The position numbers and the translations under genes were made by a program. From the NCBI RefSeq assembly GCF_020966755.1, contig NZ_JAJKFT010000004.1, forward strand, positions 124,001-188,000: a DNA stretch of 64,000 bases, given 5' to 3'. The notes beneath the pieces are model-generated. The model was not told where the DNA came from. It ran no database searches and worked only from the letters and a program-made list of their open reading frames with translations. The stretch is from Blastopirellula sediminis. Lineage in GTDB: Bacteria > Planctomycetota > Planctomycetia > Pirellulales > Pirellulaceae. This document shows positions 26,914 through 37,353 of the stretch, one piece after another (position 1 is the first letter of the stretch; each line of letters begins with the position of its first letter).

Positions 26914-27885
26914 TTATGCGGCGCGGAACAGTTGTTCGTAATTTCGGGTATACGCGTCCCAGCTATACTGGATCACGCTCTGGCGGACGTCCGTCTGTAA
27001 TCGCTTCGCTTCTCGGATCAAGTCGACGACGATCGCTGGATCCTGATCCTCGGCCGGAAACAGGAATCCGTTCTCGCCATGTCGAATGACGTCGGGGGCG
27101 AATCCTGTATCGCTCGCCACCGGTACGACGTTGCTCATCATCGATTCCAACAACGGGATTGGACCCCCTTCCAGTTGCGAAGCCGAGACGAAGACGTCGA
27201 GTTCGTTGTAAAACTTCGGGTACTGCGAATATTTCGTTTCGCGATATTCCAGGTTGCCGAGTCCGAACAACTCGCCGAAGCGAGGATACTCGCGCCAGTT
27301 CCGTCCCATCAGAACGAACTCCTGGTCGGGCATCATGCGGATGATTTCCAGAATGCGGTCCGGGTTTTTTCGTTCGTAATAGGCGGTGCAGAATCCGATT
27401 CTGCCTCCGCCTCGCTGGTGCGGCTGAAAGAACTGCAGGTCGGCCGCGCCGACGATCGTCGACACGCGCTCTTGCTCAACGCCCAGTTCGATCAGGTACT
27501 GTCTCCATTTCGAACACATCGTGACGACGCGAGCCGTATTCAACGCGTCGATCGTCTCTTGTCCGCCGAGTCCCGGCTCTTTCGGATGGGTAAACCAGAC
27601 GATGCAGTTCTTCTCGGCGAGCCAGGGATTGAGGCTGAGCGCCGACTTGTAGAAGTGGTAGTGGCAGAAGAAGTAGGCGCTGGCGAGCGGCAATCCTTTG
27701 TAGTCGTCGCAAAAGACGTACGGCGATACCATGCGCTGTGCGACTTCGCGGCATGCCGCTTCCAGGATCCAGCCCTTGCTCTTTTCCGGAATAAAAAAGC
27801 AGACGCGGCCATTGGCCTTCGAAATCAGCGATTGCAGCCAATGCGCCCTGGCGTACTCGCGACGAATTTTGGCAATCCAATTCAT
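26914..27885 (-). CDS. Glycosyltransferase, GT4-like
   Basis: This 323-residue GT-B enzyme has a C-terminal domain with GFCTAYYERKNPDRILEII (donor-domain start). It also has LDVFVSASQLEGGPIPLLESM, the E-x7-E region that binds the nucleotide sugar in GT4, and then VVPVASDTGFAPDVI and NGFLFPAED. The N-terminal domain is short. It is cytoplasmic and probably adds one sugar to a lipid-linked glycan. It is 35 nt from the polysialyltransferase-like gene in the same direction. Confidence 0.85.
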   Translation of the reverse strand: MNWIAKIRREYARAHWLQSLISKANGRVCFFIPEKSKGWILEAACREVAQRMVSPYVFCDDYKGLPLASAYFFCHYHFYKSALSLNPWLAEKNCIVWFTHPKEPGLGGQETIDALNTARVVTMCSKWRQYLIELGVEQERVSTIVGAADLQFFQPHQRGGGRIGFCTAYYERKNPDRILEIIRMMPDQEFVLMGRNWREYPRFGELFGLGNLEYRETKYSQYPKFYNELDVFVSASQLEGGPIPLLESMMSNVVPVASDTGFAPDVIRHGENGFLFPAEDQDPAIVVDLIREAKRLQTDVRQSVIQYSWDAYTRNYEQLFRAA

Positions 27886-27920
27886 GGGTTGTTTGAGTTC
27901 TTAGCGCCGTCGGACTACGC

Positions 27921-29171
27921 TTATGCCGCCAGTTTTTTGGTAACGGCTGGCTTTGTTTTTCGGATGGTATCAACGATTCTTTGCAGGTCCCGTTCGTGCA
28001 CTTGCCGAAGCGGGGCCCACAGCGGGACGAATTCGCGCGCCACGAGCTCTTCGCCAAATCCAAGCAGGCAACGTTGCCCGTACAGGAATTCGAGCGAGAT
28101 GCAAGCGCTGCTGACTGCCGCGATGTGCGTTTCGCGGCGCGAACCGGCGAGGTACCGCACGTACAGCGATTCGAACGGCAGATAGAACGTCCAGGGATCG
28201 CTCAGGCAAATCGTCCGTTCATATTCGGACGCCGCTCGCTGCTGGATGCGTTCGATCTTCTCATACGAATCGCGAGGATGCGGTTTGATGATCAGCGTGG
28301 CGCCTTTCCCTTGCGGCAGTCGCTTGAGCATCTCCAGATAGCCGTCGACTTCTCCCTCGAGGCTCATCCGGCCCGTCTCGGAAAAGTTGGACGTTAGCAG
28401 GACTGCGTTAACGCCATCCTGTTCCGCCAATTGGCACAATTCCGCGTGGGCGAGCGGGGCTCGCGCGGGAAGATGAGCGGCGAACTTGTCGAACAATTCA
28501 ACGAATAGCGCCGAATTGAGCGTGGTGACTCGCGACAACTTCTGATCAAACAGGTTTTTCAAAAGCAGGCAGTATTCGTCCGGAGCCGGCGGCTCTTCCG
28601 ATGGCGGAACCGGTCGCCCCAGCAACTGCTTCCCTTTGTTCTTCAACAGCCCCAGGATCCGCTTGCCATACTTCCGAATTCGCCATTTGGCGTAGTCGCG
28701 CGGATGGTAGTAGGTGTTGGAGAAATTCAGCGAGATCCCGTCGCCGTAGCAGATTTGATGAGCTTCCGTCAGCAACCGGCGGAGGGTCGTCGGCAAGTAC
28801 TTTTCGATGAGCCCGCAGTAGAGCTCATCGCACGTATGAACGCCCAGCGAATCGGCCAAGACCTGTCTGGGCTGGGTGCCGGGCGTCCGCAGTTCCTTTT
28901 GCAGTCGCTTAATCGTCGGCAACTGCACGTACTGAATCGACTCCCACGTTTCGACCTCTTCGGCCAATTGGCGAATGGAGTCGGCGAACTCTTCCCCTTG
29001 GCCTTCCGGAGCGGCGAGGTCATGGATCAGAAGATGATTCTTGTAGTTTCGATTCGTCTTGGAACGACCGCTCGATGTCCACATGGCGGCGATGGCCGAC
29101 GCCAATTGGATCGCGCCCGTGCAAACGACGACGCGCGACAGTTCGTCTTTCGTTTGACTTGCGGTGTGCAA
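27921..29171 (-). CDS. Polysialyltransferase-like glycosyltransferase
   Basis: This is a 416-residue protein if TTG 29171 is the start; a G-rich site (GGGGG) lies about 8 nt upstream. A TTG at 29186 would add five residues. The N-terminus (VVVCTGAIQLASAIAAMW) and the C-terminal pair TLIIKPHPRDSYEKI and AAVSSACISLEFLYG resemble the bacterial polysialyltransferase / LOS sialyltransferase fold (POLYST family), in which the KPHP segment and a later Ser-Ser are donor and phosphate contacts. These enzymes use CMP-sialic acid. No sialate-synthesis genes are present in the window, so the donor is uncertain. It is not likely to be an ordinary GT4. Confidence 0.6.
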   Translation of the reverse strand: MHTASQTKDELSRVVVCTGAIQLASAIAAMWTSSGRSKTNRNYKNHLLIHDLAAPEGQGEEFADSIRQLAEEVETWESIQYVQLPTIKRLQKELRTPGTQPRQVLADSLGVHTCDELYCGLIEKYLPTTLRRLLTEAHQICYGDGISLNFSNTYYHPRDYAKWRIRKYGKRILGLLKNKGKQLLGRPVPPSEEPPAPDEYCLLLKNLFDQKLSRVTTLNSALFVELFDKFAAHLPARAPLAHAELCQLAEQDGVNAVLLTSNFSETGRMSLEGEVDGYLEMLKRLPQGKGATLIIKPHPRDSYEKIERIQQRAASEYERTICLSDPWTFYLPFESLYVRYLAGSRRETHIAAVSSACISLEFLYGQRCLLGFGEELVAREFVPLWAPLRQVHERDLQRIVDTIRKTKPAVTKKLAA

Positions 29172-29213
29172 AACGTCATCCCCCAATAGTTTGGCGTTAC
29201 CGCCGTCGTTGGC

Positions 29214-30080
29214 TTAGGCGGCTTTCTTTTCGCCGCGCCACAGCTTTTTGATGTTGCGTTCCAGACGCTTCAGGAAGTTCTTCTTCTTCGGCGCTCCGTG
29301 CATCGGGATGATTTGTCCATTGGCGACCGGATTCAGGATGTCCTGTCGGCAATAAGCGCGGGTCAGCGTCTTCTTCAGATCCCATTGCTCAATCAGGCCG
29401 GACTGGCGAGCTTCGTTGAAGTACTGGAACCAGAGATCGCCGTGCGGGTGACCGGGGAATTTCCACGGTTGGGTGCCCAGGTTGGTGTAGTGAATGAGCT
29501 TCGTCTTCTCATCGCAGTGATCGAAGACGTTCCAGTTGTTATCGTAAGCGCCCAGGTTATAGGGGTGCTTAGCGAGAAACGCCGGCTTCATCTGGTGGAA
29601 TTCGGTGTTCGTGTAGGCGCCGGCGTCCATGTCGCGGAAGATCTGCTCCATGTCGAAGCGGCACTTCGAGCAATCGAACAAGATCTGGCTCATTCCCCAG
29701 CAGCTTTCCCCTTGGTAGGCTTCCGCCTTGGCCAGCATGTCGTGACCGTTCATCGGTTGGTCGAAGAACTCGGCGATATCGGTGAGGCAAATCATGTCCG
29801 AATCGAGGAAGATCGCGCGACCTTCGTAGTTGCAGATTTCCGGAATCAGGAACCGGTAGTTGCTGAACTCGGTAATGTTGCGGTACTTGATCCAGAGGGG
29901 CAACGTCGACAGGACCGGCTCTTCGTCGTTGTGTTCGATCGAGTTGTGCGTACCGTTGAACACGTAGATGTCGAGTTCGCGGGAGCAGTGCTTACGCAAC
30001 GAGTGAATCAGCGTCTTGCGCTCCAGGCAGCTCGCTTCGCCGGAACCGATGAAAACGCGGACAGGGGGGAGATTGGTCAT
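29214..30080 (-). CDS. Glycosyltransferase, GT8-like with DSD motif
   Basis: This 288-residue GT-A enzyme starts at ATG 30080; GAGGA lies 7 nt upstream, and a TTG/GTG start 21 nt earlier would overlap that site. It begins MTNLPPVRVFIGSGEAS. IFLDSDMICLTD near residue 100 provides the metal-binding DxD. CDEKTKLIHYTNLGTQPW near residue 205 has the HYTN element common in GT8-like enzymes. The C-terminus is Lys-rich. The donor and acceptor are unknown. It is part of the minus-strand glycan cluster. Confidence 0.78.
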   Translation of the reverse strand: MTNLPPVRVFIGSGEASCLERKTLIHSLRKHCSRELDIYVFNGTHNSIEHNDEEPVLSTLPLWIKYRNITEFSNYRFLIPEICNYEGRAIFLDSDMICLTDIAEFFDQPMNGHDMLAKAEAYQGESCWGMSQILFDCSKCRFDMEQIFRDMDAGAYTNTEFHQMKPAFLAKHPYNLGAYDNNWNVFDHCDEKTKLIHYTNLGTQPWKFPGHPHGDLWFQYFNEARQSGLIEQWDLKKTLTRAYCRQDILNPVANGQIIPMHGAPKKKNFLKRLERNIKKLWRGEKKAA

Positions 30081-30141
30081 GACGATTTCCTCTTTCACCA
30101 AACGGTTAGGGAGACGATATTTCAGCGGACGAGGGGCCGAA

Positions 30142-31305
30142 TTAGGCGGCCTTCTTTCTCAGTCCGATCTTGTACAGGAAACTTTTGAACTTGTTCTTCA
30201 TGGGCTTCGTGGCGGGGGTCGGATAAACCATCGCCGGGTTCAGTCGCCAATCGCTGCGCCACTTGTAAGACTTGGCCTCGACCGAGCGGAACTTGGCCAG
30301 CACCTGCGGATTGGAGAGCACATCGAAAGGATCGACGACATTTTCAAACAGGGGAAAGTTCCGCCGAATCGCTTCACGCCAGCCGGGGTGAATTTTCGAT
30401 CCGTCGTTCACATGGGCGAAAGCGCAGCCCCACTGATCGCACTGCAAACCGTTCTTTTCAGCGACAGCGGCGTGATAGTCCGCGACCAGCGCGTCGAGCG
30501 CCGGAAACGCATCGCCAGGAAAACGATTTTGGCAACGGGAGAATTCGTCCGGTTTGCTGGGACTAAAATTGCTGAAATGGAACAGCACGATCGGGTTTCC
30601 GCCGATCGTCGGTTTGCCGCTCGCATCGGTCGAGAACTCGTACTGATGCAACGTCCAGTGTCCCGTGTTGTAGCCCGGGTTTCGCAGCGCCTTGACGTTC
30701 TCGAATAGCCCCGGAACCAGGCTCAGCCATTTCTGGTCGCAGTCGTTCGAAGCGGCCAGATCTTTGTGCCCGTGCGTCTTCATCCGATCGCTCCACCAGG
30801 CGACGAATCGTTTGGCGGTCGCGTCGTTGCGCACGGCGACAAATCCGCCGTTGAAGGTCCCGGCCGCCAGAAACAGGTTTTCGCCTGGCGACTTTCCATC
30901 TTCGGGAAAGGGGCTCAACAGATGGGGCGTGAGTAAGATCGAACTCTCAGCAAGGCTGGCGAATACCTCCTCCAAGCGATCGTAGATCCGCATGTCGGAA
31001 TCGAGGTAGATGATTTCGTCATACCCCTTTTCCAATACATAGTTCATCGCGTACGGCTTGAGCGCGCACGATAGCTCGAAGGGAGTGTATTGAAAGGAGA
31101 ACCGCTTCCAGTCGGGAATCTCCAGCTCATCCGCGTAAAACAGTTCGACGTCTTGCGTGACGCTCGTAATGTTGACCGGCGCGCGATCGGCCAGGCAAAT
31201 GAGAACGTCCAGGTCGTCATGATGACGCTTGGCGGAATCAGCCAGCGCAAGCGCGAAATGAAGGTAATTTCGGGTAACGACCGTGACTATCGCTTTGCGA
31301 TTCAT
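30142..31305 (-). CDS. Glycosyltransferase, GT8-like with DSD motif
   Basis: This 387-residue protein begins MNRKAIVTVVTRNYLHFALA, a Rossmann-like nucleotide-binding start with a conserved TRNY. ALKPYAMNYVLEKGYDEIIY leads directly into LDSDMRIYD, the DxD site near residue 103. AAGTFNGGFVAVRND follows, then VLFHFSNFSPSKPDEFSR. The architecture is that of GT8-like enzymes found in bacterial polysaccharide clusters. The C-terminus ends in a basic tail like that of the gene downstream (RKKAA and EKKAA), a small hint of shared ancestry or coupling. The acceptor is unknown. Confidence 0.75.
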   Translation of the reverse strand: MNRKAIVTVVTRNYLHFALALADSAKRHHDDLDVLICLADRAPVNITSVTQDVELFYADELEIPDWKRFSFQYTPFELSCALKPYAMNYVLEKGYDEIIYLDSDMRIYDRLEEVFASLAESSILLTPHLLSPFPEDGKSPGENLFLAAGTFNGGFVAVRNDATAKRFVAWWSDRMKTHGHKDLAASNDCDQKWLSLVPGLFENVKALRNPGYNTGHWTLHQYEFSTDASGKPTIGGNPIVLFHFSNFSPSKPDEFSRCQNRFPGDAFPALDALVADYHAAVAEKNGLQCDQWGCAFAHVNDGSKIHPGWREAIRRNFPLFENVVDPFDVLSNPQVLAKFRSVEAKSYKWRSDWRLNPAMVYPTPATKPMKNKFKSFLYKIGLRKKAA

Positions 31306-31347
31306 GCTGAGCTTCTCTTGGGCTGGGGAATTTCGTCGCGCTGCGAA

Positions 31348-32184
31348 CTACGCGGCCGCTGATTGAGCCGCGCTGGCCAGCTTCGGCAGGTAAACGGCGA
31401 AACGCGTCCCAGCGACTTGCCGGCACCCGCCTCGTTCTTCCCAGAATTCATTAACAGTTTGGGTAACGCCGACGCATTCCTTGGCGGCGGGTTCCCAGGT
31501 GTAGTCATGCCAGAGCAGCGCGCCGCTCGGCTTGGCGAACGTCACCGCAGTTTGCGTATCGCGTTTGCAGAACTCGTAGGTATGATCGGCGTCGACGAAA
31601 ACCAGGTCGGCCGCTGCTAGCAGGTCGTGATCGCTAAACTCAACGCTGTTGGCGAAACGTTGTTCGATTTGTCGCTCGTAACGCGTTCCCTGGAACAAGC
31701 AGCCGACGTCAAAGTTCGAGAGGCCGACCCCTTGTCCGTGAACATGCGTGCCGCGCACGTTCGGATCGAGATCGATCGTCACGATACGACCATCCTCCGG
31801 CATGTTCGCCGCCATGGTGAGCGTAGAGCCTCCCATGAACGTGCCGAACTCGACGATCAGCCGCGGCTGCAGCATTTTGATCAAGGCGCCCAGGGTCAGC
31901 AATTCATGCTCGGGCATCGCCCACTTATGCGAGCGAATCAAACGGGGAAGCATCACGACTTCCGCTTGATCGGCGCCGGGGAAGAGCTCGGAGAGGGAAG
32001 CTTCGGGGACGATAAAGGGGACATGATCCGGAACATTCCGGTTGCCCGCTGCGGTCGGCCTTACGGTGGTCGCAGCCTTCGGCGCTTCCACTGGTTTCGG
32101 CGAGGCTTTCGACAGCCGTTTCGCAATGGATCGCTGAAGTCGTCCCGCAAATCGCTTAAGTCCCACAGATTGCCCTCCTGGCAT
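31348..32184 (-). CDS. Class I SAM methyltransferase (CmcI/Methyltransf_24-like)
   Basis: This 278-residue protein has a basic, low-complexity N-terminus (about 55 residues), then a methyltransferase core: LIVEFGTFMGGSTLTMAANM (SAM loop), RIVTIDLDPN (motif II) and DLVFVDADHTYEFCKRDTQT with LLWHDYTW. This is the metal-binding DAD-H pattern of CmcI/catechol-O-methyltransferase-like enzymes. In surface-glycan clusters such enzymes usually O-methylate sugars. It lies 42 nt upstream of the GT8-like gene in the same direction. A 218-nt gap separates it from the ABC exporter gene. Confidence 0.82.
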   Translation of the reverse strand: MPGGQSVGLKRFAGRLQRSIAKRLSKASPKPVEAPKAATTVRPTAAGNRNVPDHVPFIVPEASLSELFPGADQAEVVMLPRLIRSHKWAMPEHELLTLGALIKMLQPRLIVEFGTFMGGSTLTMAANMPEDGRIVTIDLDPNVRGTHVHGQGVGLSNFDVGCLFQGTRYERQIEQRFANSVEFSDHDLLAAADLVFVDADHTYEFCKRDTQTAVTFAKPSGALLWHDYTWEPAAKECVGVTQTVNEFWEERGGCRQVAGTRFAVYLPKLASAAQSAAA

Positions 32185-32402
32185 CTTGGTTGAATTTCCT
32201 TCCTTGGCGGCAAATCAGCGGGCAGTTTAGACCAATGATTCGGCGCATCACAAGAGCAGTTTCACTGCCTGTCGCTAATGCGCAAAGGCTTGAAAAGCCA
32301 TTTTTTACCCTGTTTTTTGGGTCGAATGACTTCCCTGGTCGACGCTCGATCCATCGTGCGGCAAACCGTTGAAGCGCCTTCTGCGCAAGCCTGGTTACGC
32401 GA

Positions 32403-34379
32403 TTACGCCGCTTGGCGATCTTGCACCACTTCTTCGCGATACAGTTCGTAGTAGGTCTGGCTCCGTTTGAGCAGTTCCTCGTGCGAGCCGATCGCTTCGA
32501 CTTGCCCGGCGTTCATCACGATGATCCGATCAGCTAACTCCAACGCCGCCGGGCGATGCGTAATCAAAATCGCCGTGCTATCACCGACGCAGCGTTCAAA
32601 CGCGGCGTGAATCTGGCGTTCGCTCTCCAGGTCGATTTGGCTGGTAGCTTCGTCGAAGATGAAGATGTCCGGATTTTTGAGGAGGGCCCGAGCGATCGCG
32701 ATCCGCTGGCGCTGGCCGCCAGAGAGGGAGGAGCCAAGTTCGCCGCAGTTCGATTTGTAGCCATGCGACGTATGGGTGTGAACGAATGTGTCGACTTCCG
32801 CCAGCTTTCCGGCGGCGGCGACTTCTTCATCGGTGGCGCTCAGTCGGCCATACCGGATGTTCTCTTGAATCGAGTCGTTAAAGAGCACCGTGTTCTGGTT
32901 GACGAGCCCAATTCGGCTCCGCAGATCTTTCTGCGTCGCATCGCGAATGTCGATGCCGCCGATCGTAACGGCGCCTTCGTCGGGATCGTAAAACCGCAGC
33001 ATCAGATTGATCAGCGTGCTCTTGCCGCAACCGTTCGGGCCGACGATTGCGACCTTTTCGCCCCGGCGAATCGTCAGGTTCATGTCGTTCAAGACCGAGA
33101 CGTTTTGGTTGTAGCGGAACGAAACGTCTTTGAAGCAAATGTCGCCATCTTGCAGGGGAACCGGGTTTTCGGGGTCTTTGATCGCTGGTTCCGCGGCCAG
33201 GACCGAAAAGACCCGTTCCGCGCCGGCGGTGCCGGCCTGAATCGAACCGAATACGTCCCCAAGTTTACGAATCGGGTCGGCGGCTGCGATCAGGGCGGCG
33301 TAAAAGGTCATGATTCCGCCAAAGTCCATCGCTTTGTCGGCCAGTTTAATGCCGAAAATGTGGGTCGCCTGGTTCAAGACCAGGTAACCGCCGGCGACCA
33401 GCGACAAGCAGACCATGCCGATGCCGAGCAATTCGTTGTTCGAGCGAATCAGCGATCCATAGATCTCCAATTTCATCTGCTGACGGAAGACCGCTTCGGT
33501 CTTCTCAAAGAACCGTTTGTTTTCAAGTTCTTCGTTGCCGAACGCTTTGACGACCTGGAACCCGTTGTTGATTTGCAGGAAGAAGCCGATTACGCGCCCG
33601 TTCGCTTCCATCACGCGGACGCTGGTCCGTTTGATCGATTTGGCGAGCGTCATCAGCAAATAGGCGGCCAGCGGGCAGACCAGCAGCGACAGCAGCAGCA
33701 ATCGCCAGTTGATGTAGGCGGCCAGCGCGATGCACGCAATCATCTTGGCCGGCTCACGCAGCGACTTGCCGAGCAGAATCGAAATCGCGTTGCCGATGGC
33801 GTTGATGTCGCCGCCGACGCGCGTCGCCGAGTCGCCGGTGTCGTCGCGTCGCGACTTGCCGAGCTGCAAATCAAGCATCTTGGCGAAGAATTGACGCTGC
33901 AGCGATCTTGAGGTGCGGAATGCAGCGCGGGCCATCAGGATGGTGCTGATCGCCAGGAAGAAGCATTTCAGCGCCGTGCCGATCAGCAAAAAGGCGACGA
34001 TCCCCAGCAACGTGTTGAACGGGCTCGTCGGAGCGTACTTTTCGATCCAAGGACGCGTCTTCTCGACGCTTTTTAGCCGATTTCGCCACCCCTCGACCGC
34101 TTGTTCTTGGGAATAGATCTCTCCGCTGGAAGCGTTTTCCGCCTTCATCGCGGCGATTTTCGCTTCTCCTTCACGAATTCCGGTCTCGCACGCTTCCGTT
34201 TCTCGGGCGATCCATTGGTGCAGGTTATCCCCTTTGAAGATCACTTCCGCAAAGGGATAAACCGCTCCGACGTTCGCGCCCCACAAGACGCCGACCATCA
34301 GCGAGCTGAGGACGGAGATGATGATAGACCACTTAAAGTCGCGCCAGGCTAGCCAAATTGCTTTGTTTAAGTATCGCAT
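32403..34379 (-). CDS. ABC exporter, fused permease-ATPase (lipid/glycan flippase type)
   Basis: This 658-residue half-transporter has an N-terminal membrane domain and a C-terminal ATPase with Walker A GPNGCGKST (about residue 453), the signature LSGGQRQRIAIARALL, Walker B IFIFDEATSQID and a switch His in ITHRP. Between the first two membrane segments lies a hydrophilic, helical insert (about residues 45-115, ETEACETGIREGEAKIAAMK ...), much longer than the usual MsbA loop and predicted to face the periplasm. In this neighbourhood a role in flipping a lipid-linked oligosaccharide (PglK- or MsbA-like) is likely but inferred. It is flanked by glycan genes on the same strand. Confidence 0.88.
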   Translation of the reverse strand: MRYLNKAIWLAWRDFKWSIIISVLSSLMVGVLWGANVGAVYPFAEVIFKGDNLHQWIARETEACETGIREGEAKIAAMKAENASSGEIYSQEQAVEGWRNRLKSVEKTRPWIEKYAPTSPFNTLLGIVAFLLIGTALKCFFLAISTILMARAAFRTSRSLQRQFFAKMLDLQLGKSRRDDTGDSATRVGGDINAIGNAISILLGKSLREPAKMIACIALAAYINWRLLLLSLLVCPLAAYLLMTLAKSIKRTSVRVMEANGRVIGFFLQINNGFQVVKAFGNEELENKRFFEKTEAVFRQQMKLEIYGSLIRSNNELLGIGMVCLSLVAGGYLVLNQATHIFGIKLADKAMDFGGIMTFYAALIAAADPIRKLGDVFGSIQAGTAGAERVFSVLAAEPAIKDPENPVPLQDGDICFKDVSFRYNQNVSVLNDMNLTIRRGEKVAIVGPNGCGKSTLINLMLRFYDPDEGAVTIGGIDIRDATQKDLRSRIGLVNQNTVLFNDSIQENIRYGRLSATDEEVAAAGKLAEVDTFVHTHTSHGYKSNCGELGSSLSGGQRQRIAIARALLKNPDIFIFDEATSQIDLESERQIHAAFERCVGDSTAILITHRPAALELADRIIVMNAGQVEAIGSHEELLKRSQTYYELYREEVVQDRQAA

Positions 34380-34569
34380 TGTCGAGTTCGGATTCCGTTC
34401 GCGAAGTTGCCGAGAGCGCGATCGATCTGCGGCGTAGCTTGCAAGAGAGTAGATCTGCGTTGTGGGTTAAACAATATCAGAACATCGCGTTATCTAACTG
34501 GCATTTTCATGTTCCGTGGCGTTGCTGGTACTGGTCAAAGTAGTTCGGTCGACGTCGCGCAGGCGAGCG

Positions 34570-35910
34570 TTACGCGGCTTGCGAGCGAACGTTCGCCTGG
34601 TCGCTCAGCTTCGTGGCGATCGATTCGCACTCGCGCACGATGTTCTCGAACGTCAGCGACCAGGGGTGATTCACGGGAGGCGCCTGAATCGGCGTTCTCC
34701 AGCCTTGCTCACGTTCAAATTGGCCGATCAGCTGAACGAGCTCGGCCGGATCGTGCGGCGAAAAGTAGCTGCAATGGGGGCCGCCGACTTCCTGGTGGAT
34801 CGCCAAATCGCTGGCGAAAACGTGCAGTCCGTGGTGAAGCGCCTCAGCGATCGGCAGGCCAAATCCCTCGGCCAGCGAGGGGAAGATAAACGCCTTGCTC
34901 TTCTGGTAGATGTAAGCGAGTTCGGCGTCGCCGATATCGGTCAGCAGCATCAAGCGTTTGCCATATTGCGGATGCGTCTTGATCCGCTCCAGCAGATCAT
35001 TGCATTTCCAGCCGATGCGACCGACCAGCGCCACGGAGGCTTCGCTACCTTGCTCCCACATTTTGTCGAAGGCGTCGAGCAGCAGCTTGTGATTCTTCCG
35101 AATCTCGATTGTGGAGACCATTAAATAGGGAGCGGCGTCTTCATCGACGAAGAGGTCGCGAATCCGCGGAGCGATTTGATCCTCGGCGACCTCCGCGTGC
35201 GATTCGATATCGCATCCCAAGCGAACCGGACGAACTTGCCAATCGGCCAGCGGGGCTTGTTCTTGCTGGACGAAATTCCAGAGGTCGTCTCGCGTCGTTT
35301 GCGAATTCCCCAGAACGAAGTCGACCGCATGGAGCGCCTTTTGGATCCACCGCTGAAAGGAGGGAGCGAATCTGTCGTGGCAAAGTTCCGGATGATAGAC
35401 CGGGATCAGGTCCTGGATCATCGTGCCGACGATCGCCCCATTTTGCTGCGCTGCGGCCAAGGCGTCGTACATTGGAATGTCCCACCACGCGTCGGGAAGG
35501 AGTAGAACGTCTCCGGAGCCCGGATTGGCCGGCTGCGGCGGGCCGGAACGACGCGCGAAAAAACGCTCGATAGCGCGGGCGATCGTGCGAGGATAGAGGA
35601 GCTTGCGCGCTCGGACCAGCGCTTGCTCAATTCCGACGCTGCTCTGGGGGAGAATACGGCGAACGATTTCTTTTCGCCAGCGGAGCGTATCGGGGTGCGT
35701 TTTGCGGAATCCTCGCTCGATGCACGCGTCGTCAACCAGGACGAACTGTCCGTCTTCAAACAGTACCGGCACGCACTCCAGCGCGTGCGTCTCGGAATAG
35801 GCGAGCGCGTGCTTGGCGATGTTGCGGACGACGCGTTGGATTCCATGATTCACATCACCCTTCGCGGTATGGGTGACGTCAATCAGCAGTCTTTGGATTG
35901 GAGAGCTCAT
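34570..35910 (-). CDS. Glycosyltransferase, GT4 family
   Basis: This protein has 446 residues from ATG 35910 (MSSPIQRLLIDVTHTAKGDV); a GTG one codon earlier is possible, and longer frames have no family sequence. The N-terminal IDVTHTAKGDVNHGIQRVVRN is typical of GT4 mannosyl/rhamnosyltransferases of O-antigen clusters. The C-terminal domain has YLMVSTIEIRKNHKLLLDAF, GDAELAYIYQKSKAFIFPSL and AEGFGLPIAEALHHGLHVFA with the E-x7-E type donor site. It is the first gene of the minus-strand cluster and diverges from gmd, whose GDP-4-keto-deoxymannose product feeds GDP-sugars that GT4 enzymes use. Confidence 0.88.
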   Translation of the reverse strand: MSSPIQRLLIDVTHTAKGDVNHGIQRVVRNIAKHALAYSETHALECVPVLFEDGQFVLVDDACIERGFRKTHPDTLRWRKEIVRRILPQSSVGIEQALVRARKLLYPRTIARAIERFFARRSGPPQPANPGSGDVLLLPDAWWDIPMYDALAAAQQNGAIVGTMIQDLIPVYHPELCHDRFAPSFQRWIQKALHAVDFVLGNSQTTRDDLWNFVQQEQAPLADWQVRPVRLGCDIESHAEVAEDQIAPRIRDLFVDEDAAPYLMVSTIEIRKNHKLLLDAFDKMWEQGSEASVALVGRIGWKCNDLLERIKTHPQYGKRLMLLTDIGDAELAYIYQKSKAFIFPSLAEGFGLPIAEALHHGLHVFASDLAIHQEVGGPHCSYFSPHDPAELVQLIGQFEREQGWRTPIQAPPVNHPWSLTFENIVRECESIATKLSDQANVRSQAA

Positions 35911-37254
<1,344 letters not shown>

Positions 37255-37353
37255 CCTGCCAGTGCGGTTTGCCTTGGAAAATCTCGTCTCGCAGGGCTCG
37301 TCGCGACTGCGAGACGCAATGATCGACCACTAACGCCAGTTCGCAGTAGCTTC

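Noticed and set aside
32287-32306. Small GGCTT/AAGCC hairpin with T tract
   Set aside because: The T tract is on the plus strand where no gene ends; on the minus strand it has only three T, and the stem is 5 bp.
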